A stretch of DNA of 64,000 nt. Origin: Thamnaconus septentrionalis (taxonomy: Eukaryota; Chordata; Actinopteri; Tetraodontiformes; Monacanthidae). The notes beneath the pieces are model-generated. The model had not been told where the DNA came from. It did not search any database and was given only the letters and a program-made list of their open reading frames with translations. Each line of letters begins with the position of its first letter. Within the stretch, counting starts at the first letter, position 1. The stretch is taken from the NCBI GenBank assembly GCA_009823395.1, contig CM020511.1, positions 11,373,001 to 11,437,000 of the forward strand. Reading direction: 5' to 3'. Shown here one piece after another: positions 1 through 12,349 of the stretch. The translations under genes were made by a program, and so were the position numbers.

Positions 1-292
1 CGGCAAACCCCCAAATTAAATGTTTCATTTCTCTTTAACAGTTTTTTTCCCCCCTAGTTTAACGCTGACAATCAAACAGCAGCTTTCTAGACAACCAGGC
101 ATTTTCAGCGATGACAAATCTGCTTTGGTTACCGTCAGCCAAACAATGAAACAGGACGCTGGCCTGATATCAGCTCGGAAAAGAAATAAAGTGCGTGCCA
201 GTGTGAAAGGTGAACAATATGTCGTGCTGGTGTGCGTAGCTACTCCTCCTTTGTTTGACAGAATAACGAGTGTGCGCACACATGTGCGTGGC

Positions 293-295
<3 letters not shown>

Positions 296-332
<37 letters not shown>
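296..332. repeat. (GT)n microsatellite
   Basis: Uninterrupted GT dinucleotide repeat of about 18 units, visible directly. Confidence 0.97.
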
Positions 333-335
<3 letters not shown>

Positions 336-520
336 TGTGTTTGCGTGTAGCGAGCAGAAAACCCCCCCGCCGGCAACCACAAGCAAACATATGGCTCACA
401 TGTCCAGCAGCGGAACTCTGGGACGGGAACTGTGTGGTGGGCGTGTGGCCGGGGTTCCTCACCGCTGCCGTCACCACTGCGATGGCTGTGTGACGGGAGG
501 TGACCCCCGGAGTGACCGAC

Positions 521-566
<46 letters not shown>

Positions 567-605
567 TGACTGACTGACTGACTGACTGACTGACTGACTG
601 ACTGA
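521..605. repeat. compound (ACAG)n-(ACTG)n microsatellite
   Basis: About 11 ACAG units change at position 565 into about 10 ACTG units. The two blocks differ by one base per unit, which suggests one array arose by mutation and spread of the other. Confidence 0.95.
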
Positions 606-1370
606 CCTGTCTGTCTCTCTGTGATGGTCGGCTGAGCTAAACCCAAAAGCTTGCGTGAACTTCGGCGGCAGCAGCATGAGCGTGCGCAAGCATTAATGTG
701 CACGTAATGTGCACAATGCATGTTGTTTGTGGTTGTGCCAAGTTTTAATCAAAAAGCAAATCTTTGTGACTTTGGTATAAAAAAATAAAATAAATAGGTG
801 CAGCTGAAAATTTGAAGTGTGGCTGTGACAGATCTGGACCTCCAGTCTGTGGAGAAGGCAGTGGGGCCGCAGTGATTAGAATCATCTTTTCACTACATTA
901 TGTAGACTGGCAGTCTCCTTCTGCATTGTTGTAAAGGATGGTGTCAAAAATACAAAGGATCCCCTTGTCTTCATGATATTTGTGCGAAAAACTTTAACTT
1001 AGTGTTTGAAATGTCATAGCAAAACAAATGCAAACCACCTCTTGCAGTGTCTCCTATGCATTGCACATAAAAGATGATGTCATTAGTGTTTCTTTGTTGT
1101 GTATTTTACTTTATCAAGCTGACAAAACCTTTAGGGTTTAACCTTGGTGGTATTGTTGTAAGTCCAGCATGAAAAGGGGTTGCCAATGGGGAGGAGGGTC
1201 AGCGAGAGGTTGATGACTGTGCAACTGGCATCCTGCCATGAGCACCTGAATATGTACCTGTGTAGTCAATCCATTTGACCTTGTTCAGGGTGAAAATACT
1301 GTATAGATGTTCACAAATTTAATATTTTGTCTGTTTTACAATAAAAAATGTCTCTAAAAAGACAGTTTAC

Positions 1371-1541
1371 CTGGCAGGATCTTTGCTGACGTAAGGCCAC
1401 ACAGGGTCGGTGGAGGTTTTGGGACCGTAGAAGTCGGACAGGATGTCTTCCACGCCGTCCTCATGACCAGCCTTGTTCATGATCTGTTTGATGAGACTGG
1501 TGGAGATGGGCACGGCACAGTGGGACGCGTCTTCATCATCC
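1371..1541 (-). CDS. vps13b: vps13b window exon 17 (3'-most here)
   Basis: This 171-nt exon starts after a phase-2 intron (an Arg codon is split with exon 16) and ends again in phase 2 (CCTGCCAG then gtaaac). The peptide is DDEDASHCAVPISTSLIKQI, MNKAGHEDGVEDILSDFYGP, KTSTDPVWPYVSKDPA. CAVPISTSLIKQI, FYGP and WPY match VPS13B. Its acceptor is unusual: the pyrimidine tract is a pure CT microsatellite running straight into the cag. The next exon lies outside the window. Confidence 0.95.
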
Positions 1542-1610
<69 letters not shown>

Positions 1611-4205
1611 TGAGCATAAACACAAAATGACCCTTTACTTAATAGATCTACATACATCACTTTAATACAGATATTTTTTTGCTTTGTAATTTTAAAACAT
1701 CTATGTTGTTCAGTCAGAAGCTGCTCCTACTGTCAAGCAGCCATCGACCATTTGAATTTACATATTTTCATTATCTCTCTCTCAACCGCAGATGGCTTCA
1801 CAGCGATATCCCAAACGGCAATCTGAATGAACTTCTATTACAATAAGGGGCGAGCTGCCTTCTGACAGCTGACTTATTGTCAAATGTCACACTCGGATCG
1901 CAGCCCGAAACCTCAAGGAGGACTGGGGCTGCCTTCTGTTTCGAAAAGGCCAAACAGCAGCAAATTTTATTGTTAAACATATTGCATATCGTCCTCCAGA
2001 AGAGTGATTAGTTCTGGTGTTGCAATAAGAGCGAGAGAACCCAGTCCAAGCACTGACACAGCACGATCTTGGGCCGCACTTGGCTCGTCTTACCCGGAGC
2101 CGCAGTTTATTAATAAAAAGTGGTCGGGGAGGCTAAGCGGGAAGACGAGATGTGTTTCTTGTGCAAGCGGAGCCAGACGGATGAGAGGGACAGAGTGTTG
2201 ACAGGAAACCTTTCAGCCCGTCCCGTTCCTGAAAAACGGGGGGAAAAGGTTTCTGATTGTAACCCCTCGGCTTTCTAATGTGGTCGCCGATACGAGGGGA
2301 GCAGGACGGGGCCATTTTGGTTAGGACTCGTCTGGGCCTCTTGTACTGCGGACCACAACTGTACTCTCCACCTCGCCCATTAAAGCCCACAACTATGTGT
2401 AATTACAGGAAGGCAAGATGAGCTGGTGACCAGAGACGCTTCAAGATTGGACGCTTCCACGAGGCTGGGGGTGAGTGTGTGTCTGTCTGTAGGTGCATTT
2501 ACAATTGCGGCCTGGTATTGTGTGTGTCTTTAAAAGGGGCAGACTTGGGTTTTTCTGGGTGTAATTATGTAAGCCAGCGCAGCGAGGAGGGGGCTCAGGG
2601 TCGGACGCAGGCCGCGCACACCAACACGCGCACAAAGCGTTTTTGTTGCAAAAGACAAACTGCGAGTCACTCGGTCACGCAGTTGAAAAGGCCTCCGCTG
2701 GAATTACGGCGAGCGAAACATTTCCCCCGGTCGCCGTTCGGCCAACTGCGGTTCCTTTACGCAACCTGCGCGAAAACAAACTTTGTGACGAGACGCCTCA
2801 ACACGCAGACCGTTGACTGGACAATGAAAAAGGGGAAGGAGAAGCTCCCCTCGGGAGGACTTGATTACACTCACTGTTTGCTTTGTGCGTCCAGATCACG
2901 GCCAGTTGCTACCGGAGGGGCGACTTTGTTTCTTTTTTTTTTCTCCCACGGATTCCCGTCAAACAACACAGATTGCAGATGCACAGATAGGAAATACGGT
3001 AGAAACAATGCAGCGCGTCCGGCGTACATGTGTAGTTATTTCCCCCTGCAGCCACACATGCTGAAAAATAAACACGCCTGTCAATGCAACACACTGGGGA
3101 CTGAAACAGCTGCCAATTATGCAGTGACATTGAACACAAAGTCACACAATAATGCTATTAGGCTGCACATTCTCCCAATTTACTTCAGAAGGGGGCCTTT
3201 TTTCTTTTATGTGAACCTCATACGGCGCATTTTGATGCAATTAAACATGTTGACAGCTGATTCGCCTTTCGGAGGGGGGGGCGACCGCGGGCGACATGTG
3301 AAAGTGTGAACGCGAAGCGACGGAGTGCGACGGCGGTCTCTGTGACGCCCCCCCTCCCCCAGCTCCCACCCCCCCCACCCTCGCCCATGATGAAGTGGCG
3401 ACTGTCACACTTGCACTGGCTCGGCGAGAAGCGGGCGAGACACAAAGGGGAGACCACACACGGACACGCAGAGACACATGTGCGCACTTAGACAACTCAT
3501 CCGCCCACACAAACATGTGTGGATACACACATATGAGTCGTCACTCCCCCCACTCCACCCCGTGCACGCGCACACACACACACAACAAGCACGCACGCAG
3601 AAAAGTCGGCGGCCTGGAAGAGCCCACGGACTCTAAATGAGGTGTAATTACGCTGCAACCTGACAGACATGCAGGAAGTGGAGCAGAGCCTCCGCTGCTG
3701 TCAAGCTGCCTTCCTGCAAAGTGCCCAGACAGCCCTGCTTCACGTCTGCGTGTTGGCTCACAGCAACCGGGAATGTGGCGAGAGTGAACCTTGAGTAAGT
3801 GTCTTAACGTCGCTGCTAAAACGAGGCTTTAATTAAAAAAAATAAATAAATAATCCAACATACGCAAGCAGATGTGCCAGAGCGGTGCGAGCGGGTTGCT
3901 GATGTCATAATCTAGAAACGCTCCGCTTAAAGAAACAAACTGTCTGCTGGATTTTGTCGGGTGATGGGCACATTCTGAGCAAAGACCAGTGACCGAAACT
4001 GAAGAGGTGCTGAAGACAAAGTGGAGAGCTCGTCATGGCACTGAGCTCTGTGGATGTATTATGGGATGGCTCAGAAGCGCAGATCCACTGCGGCCTTCTG
4101 TCTAAAACGCATTTCCAAACACGTCTTTCCATGCTGGCAGAGCAGCTTCATGCAAAGCTCCTCACAACCATAGGGTAGTGGAAGAACTGCAGCGTCATCG
4201 TTTAC
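1542..4205 (-). other. vps13b: vps13b intron 16-17
   Basis: A 2.66-kb intron. Besides the GA repeat at its 3' end it holds a 276-codon open frame on the plus strand (2479-3309) with no recognisable domain, T/A runs near 2933 and CA-rich sequence around 3570. I see no transposon or gene in it. Confidence 0.8.
1543..1610. repeat. (GA)n microsatellite forming a splice acceptor tract
   Basis: A nearly pure GA repeat on the plus strand, CT on the coding strand, with one interruption near 1603. It directly abuts the acceptor AG of window exon 17. Confidence 0.96.
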
Positions 4206-4381
4206 CTGGCCTGGAAGAGGAGGTGGTGGGTGATGTCGGCCTCCGTGTTCAAAAGGGGCTCCAGGCGGCCCTGTCCGTGTATGAGCTGACTCTCCCTCAG
4301 TCCCAGGCTCCTCTTCTCGATGTGCACGATCACCGGATCAGGCAGATGGCTCTTCATCACAAACAGCGGGCTGAAAACCAC
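4206..4381 (-). CDS. vps13b: vps13b window exon 16, VAB region
   Basis: This 176-nt exon starts in phase 0 (acceptor ttctccag before GTGGTTTTC) and ends in phase 2 (CAGGCCAG then gtaaacg). The peptide is VVFSPLFVMKSHLPDPVIVH, IEKRSLGLRESQLIHGQGRL, EPLLNTEADITHHLLFQA. This is the FSPLF-M-SHLPDP block that opens another repeat of the VAB region and is shared, in looser form, across VPS13 paralogues. The IEKRSLGL-E-Q version is specific to VPS13B. Confidence 0.96.
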
Positions 4382-4617
4382 CTGGAGAAATTGGCAGAGG
4401 CAGAGGTGAGACAGAGCACTGAAAAAATGTGGAAAAATTTGATGACTATGCACCATTGTGCACTGATGTTGTTAGAGTTTTCACTATTTGGCCAAGCTGT
4501 AAAGAGCAACCCAGGCAAAAGTGCACTGGGAATGCAGTTGCACTTGCATGAAACACAAATGTATCACTTTTGATAAAAGACCAAGATGGGTACATGGTGG
4601 GTTCAAATGGTACTCAC

Positions 4618-4701
4618 CACTCTCTGCTGCATGTGAGTGTCTGCTTCAAGAGTGATCAGGGTGCACCAGACGTAGAGCAGGCAACCACTGGAGCAAGGCA
4701 C
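4618..4701 (-). CDS. vps13b: vps13b window exon 15, 84-nt small exon
   Basis: This 28-codon exon lacks a start codon context and is too short to stand out as an open frame. I found it by asking what joins exon 14 to exon 16: the homologue has about 27 residues there. The acceptor is atactcag before GTGCCTTGC and the donor is AGAGTG then gtgagta, both strong. The peptide is VPCSSGCLLYVWCTLITLEA followed by DTHMQQRV. LYVWCT-LTLE and the final QQR match the homologous segment. It is phase 0 at both ends, so skipping it would remove 28 residues without a frameshift. Confidence 0.93.
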
Positions 4702-6265
4702 CTGAGTATAAACAGCATTGCATTTCAAATTAAAAGTCACTAAATCTCATAAAATTGCACAGCGATGATTAGAAGGACCTAAAACAAAAATGTCAGTAGC
4801 GTTGGAATGAAAGTGGACGGGTGTCCAACAGCATCCTGCTTCTAATCCACTGACAGAGCGTTAAATAATTCCACTAGAGCGAAACTGGGATGACCTCGTT
4901 CTCAGGACTTTGCTGCTTGTTTTCTTCCCATAGTTGAAAGTTAAGCGTCCCCGCAGCCCCGCAACCCAATATCATGGCGGTGACAAGTTACAAGAGTTAG
5001 TGTCAGACAATGGGCCGTCGAAAGCCGTTAAATCTTGGGAAGATTTACGGGTACAAAGCGATTGATGAGCTTTGTTTATGGGTCACTGGTGTTTCTCCAC
5101 TTGAAATGCCAAAGCACATAAAAAAGTGGTCTAAAGTTTGATGGTAGGCCAGAACTTTTTTTTTGTGGTGGGTACAACAGATTGGAGCAACAGCACAAAC
5201 ATTTAGCTTGAACTCTGCCATGCTTGCAAAAACAGCCCCTCAGCGAGAGGGAGCGGAGCCAAACTCGTCTGCAGCTGACGTGCTAAAAGCAGTCGTTAAT
5301 GGCGCGAGGTTGAGATGACCTCTCGCGCATTGTCAAAATTTAGAGGACAAGAACGGAGATGTTGAAAGCATGAGTCAGGGAGGAGGAAGGTGAGATATCA
5401 GGAAGAGGAGTGACTGGATGGATCACTGCAGATAGGACGGTGACAGATGAGAAAAGAGACAGACGTGGACGACGGGAGGGGGGAGGAGAGGAGTGGGCTG
5501 GAACAGGTGGACGGGCTGAATTCCACAGGATAAAGTAAATAGGGAAGAGGAGTGAACAGATGAAAGATAGACGAGGAAGCCAGTGTGTGGGCAGGAGAGT
5601 AAACCAAAGGGAGGACGGAGGAGAGTGAAAAGAGCAGGAACCAGGACAGAAATAGAGAGATCTGAGGAGCCCCGCTACTAGTCCGGGCTTCTCAACCTAT
5701 CAGGACACCAAAAGCCATATAATGTTTAATGGCTGATCCAAGCAAAGGAGATAGTGTCAGAGAAACACACAGACATAGGAGTCAAGAGGAATATAGAGCA
5801 GCAGCAGCAGGAAGGAAGGAAGGAAGGAAGCGAAGGAGTCACCGCCGTCTGGAGCTAGTCCAGCAGTGTGAAAGTGCCTTCAAAGCCTCTCCCCCTGTGC
5901 CCACGTATCAGCTGGCGTTTCCTGTCCATGGTTAGCTTTGTTATGAGAAAGTATAAACTGTATTTTGGGCTCTCAACATGGTCGGGTTAGAGGTTTTGGA
6001 GGGCCTCCGTACGGCTGAATATCTGCAGGAGGGATCTCGATCTGCTCCCCGACAGCGAGGAGAAGTGTGGAAGCTGCCACTGCGGCCACCCAGGAGGACA
6101 AGAGAGGATCTGACCGGCCACACTTGGTGGTCCAGTCACCTACAAACATGTGTGTTTTTCCTTATCAAACATCTCTTGCAAGAAAAAGAAGTTGAAAACA
6201 AACCCGAGCCCTACCGTGAGGAGTTGTACAGCGTCAGCACAAAATCTGTCAGTTGTTGCTGTTAC
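4702..6265 (-). other. vps13b: vps13b intron 14-15
   Basis: A 1.56-kb intron. A purine-rich stretch (about 5370-5660, mostly GA and GGA words) and a short GGAA tetranucleotide repeat (5812-5830) are the only notable features. I see no gene or transposon ends. Confidence 0.8.
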
Positions 6266-6532
6266 CTGCACAACAGAGCTGCTGCTGCCCTTGTTCCTCC
6301 GCTCCAGCTGGACGTCCTGGGACCAGTCCTCGTCCCCGCGCGCCCGGACACACAGCTCCGTCATCTCGGCGTCCTCCAGCACGTAGGAGGGCAGCTTGGC
6401 TCCGGCCTCCAGGCAGTCGCAATGCTCCCGCACCACCGTCTGGCTGTCGGGTCCCACGTAGTGCTGCACCACCCGCAGCTCGATGTCCTGAGTCAGGTAG
6501 CTGCACATGACCTGGCGCCCGCAGATGATCAC
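6266..6532 (-). CDS. vps13b: vps13b window exon 14, VAB region
   Basis: This 267-nt exon (89 codons, phase 0 to 0) has acceptor ctgcccag before GTGATCATC and donor GTGCAG then gtaaca. It codes for VIICGRQVMCSYLTQDIELR, VVQHYVGPDSQTVVREHCDC, LPSYVLEDAEMTELCVRARG, DEDWSQDVQLE. The order I-CGRQ, LRVVQHY, KLPSY-LE, DEDWS matches VPS13B. The end (a run of four serines) leads into the small exon 15. The exon is GC-rich. Confidence 0.96.
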
Positions 6533-8751
6533 CTGGGCAGAGGACGGTCGCAGAGGAAGGACGCCAGTGGTTACAAATGAAATAGTGATGAATGTTGTGC
6601 AGCGTAGGAGGTGACAGACCTCAGGAACTACTTCATGTCATAATACAAAAGAGGAAAATATTACAGGAAGGAGATTTTTATTCAAGTTTCATTTTGAGTT
6701 TTAAGTTCAAATTTCGTGCAAATTTGGGGAAAAAAAGTCGACGTAAAAAAGACAAAAATTCATGAATAAAGTCAACGTTAAAAAAAAGACTTTCGTGAAT
6801 AATGTTAAAATTCGTGAATAGAATAGAACGTCATTTATAAAAGAGCCACGCAAATAAAGTGGAAGTTTGTTTTAGCTCACATGCTAATTATTCATTTATT
6901 GGCCTTTATTTATACAGGTTAAAATCCTCATTGACAGCCAGGGTGTCATAAAACTGAGAACATGACACAATCTAGACTGCAGGCTGTGATGATGTGCATG
7001 ATTCAATGTGCAGGACTTCAGTGAGTGCCATCCATGTACTGGAAAGTCATAAAAGAAACACAAGTGAAAACAGAAGCTGAGCATGAACGGAGCGCTCTCT
7101 GTTTGCACAACACATAGTTTAGTTATGATGGATTTTGAAGATGCAGAAGAAGCGTGTTTGGCTTTAGTGCCAGTGTCTTGCTGAGCTGTTCATCATTTTT
7201 CCATTCTGTATTTTCATTGCTTGCTCATTGGAGATAAGATAAAACGCAGCCAGTATTGACTGATGAAATAAATCAGGATCCTAGTTTGAGGCTTGTTGTC
7301 TGAATGAACCTGATGCTGGATTTCAAAACACTGTTCTTCAGTGTTGAAGATGTTTACATGCTTATACTTGAAAATAAATGTCTTTGGCATGTTGTTGCAC
7401 TGGCAATTGTGTCAATTTCTGATGAAAGAGCAAAACCTTTATTTTCTTGAACGTCCAATTACTATTGCAGCTTCTACAAAAGCCACACACTTGCATATAT
7501 TACGTGTCAGTGTCAGAGAAGTACATCAAAAGTGTGTGTAGCTGTCTTTGTAATGTGGCCTCCATGAGAACAGAGGGGGGCAGGGTGGTGGAGAGCTGAT
7601 CAGAGTCATCACTGCTACAAATGAAGAAGGAAATAGGGACACAGTAGTTTCAGAGTAGCCACTTCCAAGATAAGATACACACAAGCAGGGGGATCTGTCT
7701 CGCCGTGTAGTGGCAGCCACTGTCCTGCTCTGAGGGTTGGTGTTTTGAAGTGGATGTGACTAAAACTCATACACTATCACTGTATCCAGTGGGAAGAAGA
7801 TGTAAGCAAAGTCTGGCACAGACAGAAGGAGGAATGCGAGACACAATCTGTTTTGTCTGTACGGCAAAGAGGAGACATGTGACTTCGTGACACTGTTTAC
7901 ACAAGAGTGTGTCACCACCGTATTGTCATCACTTTGTTGCATTATAAAGAAGAGCCTTGCTGGTATCTTTGGAAGAATGTAAACACCATCCAACAATCTC
8001 AGGGTACAAAAAAACAACCAGAAGAAGCTGTCTTTACGATTTCCTGTGATCTTCTGTGTGAATCGCTGGGGCCCATTAAGTTTCTGGATTGCTTCACACT
8101 CATGCGTTTTTGTTTTAGTGCAACAGAACAGATCATAAAAACACAGCAGATTGTTGTTAGCTGTGCAACAGCTAAATGATTATTGCAAAAATCCCTGAAA
8201 AATAAAAAGTACCCTTCCGTTGATGAGGGCAGTGTGTAGCGTTAGCGACGTAGCAGTTAGCATGCTAAGCTAAACAGCATGGCGAACAGGACAAATCAAT
8301 GTGATTAATTCATTTAAATTTAATTTACAAAGAAAACAGATGGTATCAATTAACAAGACAGACATTAAACTAAAAGCTGTAATCTTAATATTTTGGACGT
8401 CTTTATTGTTCGTCATCATGACACAACCACCAGTTATAATAATTAACATTAACTTCTGTAACACATTGCAAGAGATAATGAACACCCAGATCCTGAAATG
8501 CAACAATGCCATATTGTCATGGAGGTATAAAATGTTATAAATGATGAGCTTATTATCAAACATTGTAATTGTGTGTGAAATCCCAGAGGGCAGCTACAAA
8601 TGGTTGGCTTTGAGAAGTATCATTAGTTGAAACCTTATTGGGAGCAGGCGGCTGTGTCAGTACGTGAGGAAATAAATCCCCCTGATGGAGTGCAAGAAGC
8701 ATCAGAATGGAGGAAGAGGCTCAGACAGGAGCGGACACGGGCACACTCTAC
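6533..8751 (-). other. vps13b: vps13b intron 13-14
   Basis: A 2.2-kb intron. An AT-rich degenerate array with repeated GTGAATA and AAAGTC words lies at about 6720-6830, resembling a fish repeat type built from diverged AAAGTCGAAATTT words. The remainder is unique AT-rich sequence without convincing features. Confidence 0.75.
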
Positions 8752-8907
8752 CTGCTTCTGCACGCCGTTGAGCTGCGCCACCTTGATGATGAGCGAGGCG
8801 GTGCGGCCTTTGTACTGGATGGTCCTCAGCAGGGTCCCCACGTTGTCCACGCTGAAGGCCTCCGACCAGCGCCAGTTGCCCCAGCCCTCGATGCAGATGT
8901 GCAGCAG
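8752..8907 (-). CDS. vps13b: vps13b window exon 13, VAB region
   Basis: This 156-nt exon (52 codons, phase 0 to 0) has acceptor cccgcag before CTGCTGCAC and donor AAGCAG then gtagag. The peptide is LLHICIEGWGNWRWSEAFSV, DNVGTLLRTIQYKGRTASLI, IKVAQLNGVQKQ. GWGNWRWSE-FSVD is one of the most conserved VPS13B blocks. Its upstream intron is the largest in the window (16.5 kb), yet the peptide joins directly to exon 12. Confidence 0.96.
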
Positions 8908-9242
8908 CTGCGGGGGGGCGGTGGGGGGTAGGAGAGGGAGGGGGGGGGCGGAACAAGACAAACGGCAAAAAACACAGAAGACACCAGACATCAGAGGTTC
9001 GTACTCTCGGCCTCTATTTATCCTCCAGCAAAAGGCAAGTAAACAACAGCATTCTTTGTTTGGAGGATTTTGGTAGTGGGGGGGTGGTGGGTGGTGGGTG
9101 GGGGGATCAACAAAGTTCCTGTTTACTGTTGCTAAACAGGCCTGCTGCTGTTGGGAGTCGAGAACTGAGAGTCGCACACAATAAACTGGCTGGTGGAAAA
9201 CAGCCGACGTGCAACCTCGTTACGGCTCAAAGTGTGTGCGTA

Positions 9243-9244
<2 letters not shown>

Positions 9245-9274
<30 letters not shown>
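9245..9274. repeat. (GT)n microsatellite
   Basis: About 15 GT units in intron 12-13, followed shortly by a T run at 9295-9309. Confidence 0.95.
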
Positions 9275-9684
9275 GTGGTTGGATGTAGAAAGGTTTTTTT
9301 TTTTTTTTCAGCCGCACGTCTAAATAAGGAGCAGAAAAGTTTGCCTCATAACTGCTTCGGCATCATTTTTTTCACCTTGGTGTGGGACACATCCACGTGT
9401 GTGGCGGGGGAGGAAACTGACGCGCTGACTCAGAGAGCCGACGAGGAGCGGACAGTGGCCGCTTCTTCTTCGTCCAAACAGGATCGCTCGGCGCGGTCAC
9501 TAAGCTGAAAATGTGTCTTTGCACGTCTCCTCTTTTTGGGGAAACACAAGGAAGAACTGAATGTAGCACCTTTTGTCTGTTATTTTGTGCACCAGGTTTT
9601 TTTTCTGGACTTTTTATGGCTTTTGGACTCTTACATGTGTTTACACGGTATAATCTTATTTTTATGACGTCGTGGATGTACACG

Positions 9685-10076
9685 CTAGTGTTGTCGTATT
9701 TAGTCAGTCAACACTGTAATAACACGATAATAATGGAAGAAAATCCAGCCGCTGTGGTTTTTACGCTCTGTATCTGACACCCACAGTGACACCCTGCCCC
9801 CTTCTTCCTAGTGAATTTATTTTTTAATTTTATGAAGCAAAGTTGATCTTTTTGAAAATGGTTCAAAGTAGTTGGTAAAGCAGCAAAATGTTAAAGAAAA
9901 TTATGAAAAGATACTGGTCATTTCTTCAATTTTGTTGTTATTTTTCTTTGATATCTACAGTCTTGGCCTTGTCTTGGTCTTGAACTCTAAAAGTCTTGGT
10001 CTTGTCTCGACCTCGATACTCTCTAGTCTTGATAATGTCTTGGTCTTGGTTGGTGTGGTCTTGACCACAACACTAG
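9685..10076. mobile_element. hAT-like non-autonomous element with GTCTTG repeats
   Basis: The ends are inverted repeats: CTAGTGTTGT at the left and ACAACACTAG at the right. The flanks tgtacacg and tatacaca agree at 6 of 8 positions, as for an old 8-bp target-site duplication. The right third is made of degenerate GTCTTGGTCTTG words, a pattern typical of a dispersed teleost repeat. There is no transposase. Family assignment is by structure only. Confidence 0.65.
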
Positions 10077-12326
10077 TATACACAAAAACATAAAACAACT
10101 CTTGTATAATGAACCTGCACTTTTTTCTACATTCCTTTTCAAAGTTTCTTCAAAAAATCAATAAAAATTGAACTCATATAAATAAAATATGTCAGCGGAG
10201 AACCTTCTCAGGTCATTCTGTAGTTATTTTACTGTCCCTTCATGAAAAATCCAGCATCAAACCCTCAACCACGTACGTGTCCGTCGCACATCTGCTGCAA
10301 GGTGAGGTCACCCGCGGCCGCCGTCGCCTGCCGAGCGAGCAGGACACGACCAGGAACTCGTTTGTCAAACAACGTGTGAGTCGCCGCAAGATTGTAGCAA
10401 CAGCGCGGGCGCCTAATCATAAATATGTCCGGGAAGATCTGAAGCGGCGGCTCCTCCTCAGGCGAGGAGGTCGACCCTCCACCTGAGTGAACTCGCTGAG
10501 ACCCGGCGGCGGCGGTGACGCGGCCGCAGAACTCTGAGTCAAAGGCAGAGAGAGGCAAAGTACGCATCTTCGTGAGAGACTGAGCAGACGTGGAGGCGGT
10601 TTTGAGGGGGGTAGGTGGGGTGGGGGGTGGGGGGGTGCAGGGCTGCTCTCAAACCCTCCCAAGAGGAGCGGCGACCTGAACGAAACCCTAAAAAAAAGCA
10701 GCTTTTGAAGATTTACACTTTGGCTGGTCGCTCCAATGTGTCGAGCGTTTAGATCTGCTCGAAGGAAAACAAATTACCGGCGGGGTCAAAGGGCGCGGAG
10801 GGACCCTGGTCGAGACCCTCGGTTGTTTCTCTCCCCGCTGCCGACTTGCCTCGCCGTTTGAAGGCGGATTCCATTACAACAACATTCCTAATCAAAGCCT
10901 GGAATTGCCGTCCTTCGGAATCTTTCGGGTAACTCGTCGGCTATTATTATTTTTTTTTTCTTTTCTTCGAGGGAAAAATGACTAAGGATCGTCAGCGCCG
11001 CCCCTGGCCGAGACAGAGACGGAGTTGCGTAAAACACCCAGGTGGTGAGAGTTAAAAGTCGAGTCGAAAACCACAGATTGCTTCTATAAATCAGAGTTGC
11101 GACGAGTTTTGGATCACCCTCCTCCCACACAGCCACGCTGCTCCTCTTATCTCTGGCCTGCCACTCACAGTGAAGGTGGCACCGCTCTGTTTTAATGGCC
11201 ATCGCGGCTGAACTCCTGTGTGGTGAACCCGCTGTGTTCCCCCTCAGCGACCATCTGCGAGCAGCAGTTTGTTATTTCAACACATCACTCCCTTTTAACC
11301 TCACTCTTCCTCTCTCTCTCTCTCGGAGTTTATCACGCCTGTGGCTCAACTTGACCTTTGAGGGAAAAGTCATAATAATGTCTCTCCTCAAACTTCAAAT
11401 AGCGTCTCTGCTATTGTTTTAATTCGCCGGCGCTCTGACTCAAGCGGACGGAGGGAAATAAAAACAGCAGTGACACAGATGAACTGGACACGTAGGACAA
11501 TAAGAATGAAAAATAAGAAGCTGTTTTGCTCCTTTGTGACTTGTTCCAACTGTTGTGACACTGAGAAAATCCAGTCGGCCACATGGAGCGATTGCAAGCG
11601 CATGGGCCGAGCGGGGTTTCGCAAATTAACTATGTGACTAAAAAAAAAAAAGAACTGGACAACTATAGACAGAGGAGTTTTAAAGATGATTTAGCTAGAA
11701 ATGAAGGAAAATGCAGTTGAATAAGACAAGATGGTCACCTCCTTCAGTCACTTTCAAAACAGCTCATAAATCACTGTGTTTGCTTATAGATGTTTTCCAT
11801 CTTTCCATCCTTTTCAGATTCCTACTTACTCTGCACTCAACCTTGTCGAGACACCGGTTCAAATCAATTACTAATTACAAAGTGACTAAGATTTAAGATC
11901 TATCACATTGGAGACAAAAGGTTTTTCCACAAATACATTGCACATTTAGTGATGCAAACTGCTTGGCTACTTCTTTTTAATGTATATTTTCAAATGAAAA
12001 AATGCAAAGCCAGGCGGTGACAATAACATTCTGATTTACATGAATAAAAAGGATGGTGCATTTTCAAATGACCTTTTATTCTCAAAATATGGAAATGCCT
12101 TTGGGAAGAAGTTAGTTGCAATCAAGGTATGAGCTAAGATGGTTTTCTGTGACGAATTACCTTTATCATTTTACGCGATGACGTGCAAATGGGTTGAATT
12201 GCTGCATTCTTTTTTCTCTACGCCGAACCTCCTTGTAGACTTGTGCAGAGCAAACCACAACCACCTCTGCATTCCAACTGCTTCCATGGAAACAGTAATG
12301 ACCGGATGCTGCAGGGACTGATGGTC

Positions 12327-12349
12327 AAAAAAAAAAAAAAAAAAAAAAA
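12327..12349. repeat. poly(A) run
   Basis: About 22 adenines in intron 12-13. No retroelement body is recognisable on its left, so it may be a simple homopolymer. Confidence 0.8.

Larger units (their letters stand above)
1..1370 (-). other. vps13b: vps13b intron after window exon 17 (partial)
   Basis: Intronic sequence downstream of the last visible exon. It holds a GT repeat (296-332), a compound ACAG/ACTG tetranucleotide repeat (521-605) and AT-rich unique sequence. I looked for the next VPS13B exon and saw none. Open frames here arise from the repeats. Confidence 0.75.

Noticed and set aside
1..1370. A further vps13b exon downstream of window exon 17
   Set aside because: The next expected peptide after the split Arg codon was looked for and not found; it is presumably left of the window.
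2479..3309. 276-codon open frame on the plus strand
   Set aside because: It lies in a vps13b intron, shows no domain or conserved motif, and has the composition of translated noncoding DNA.
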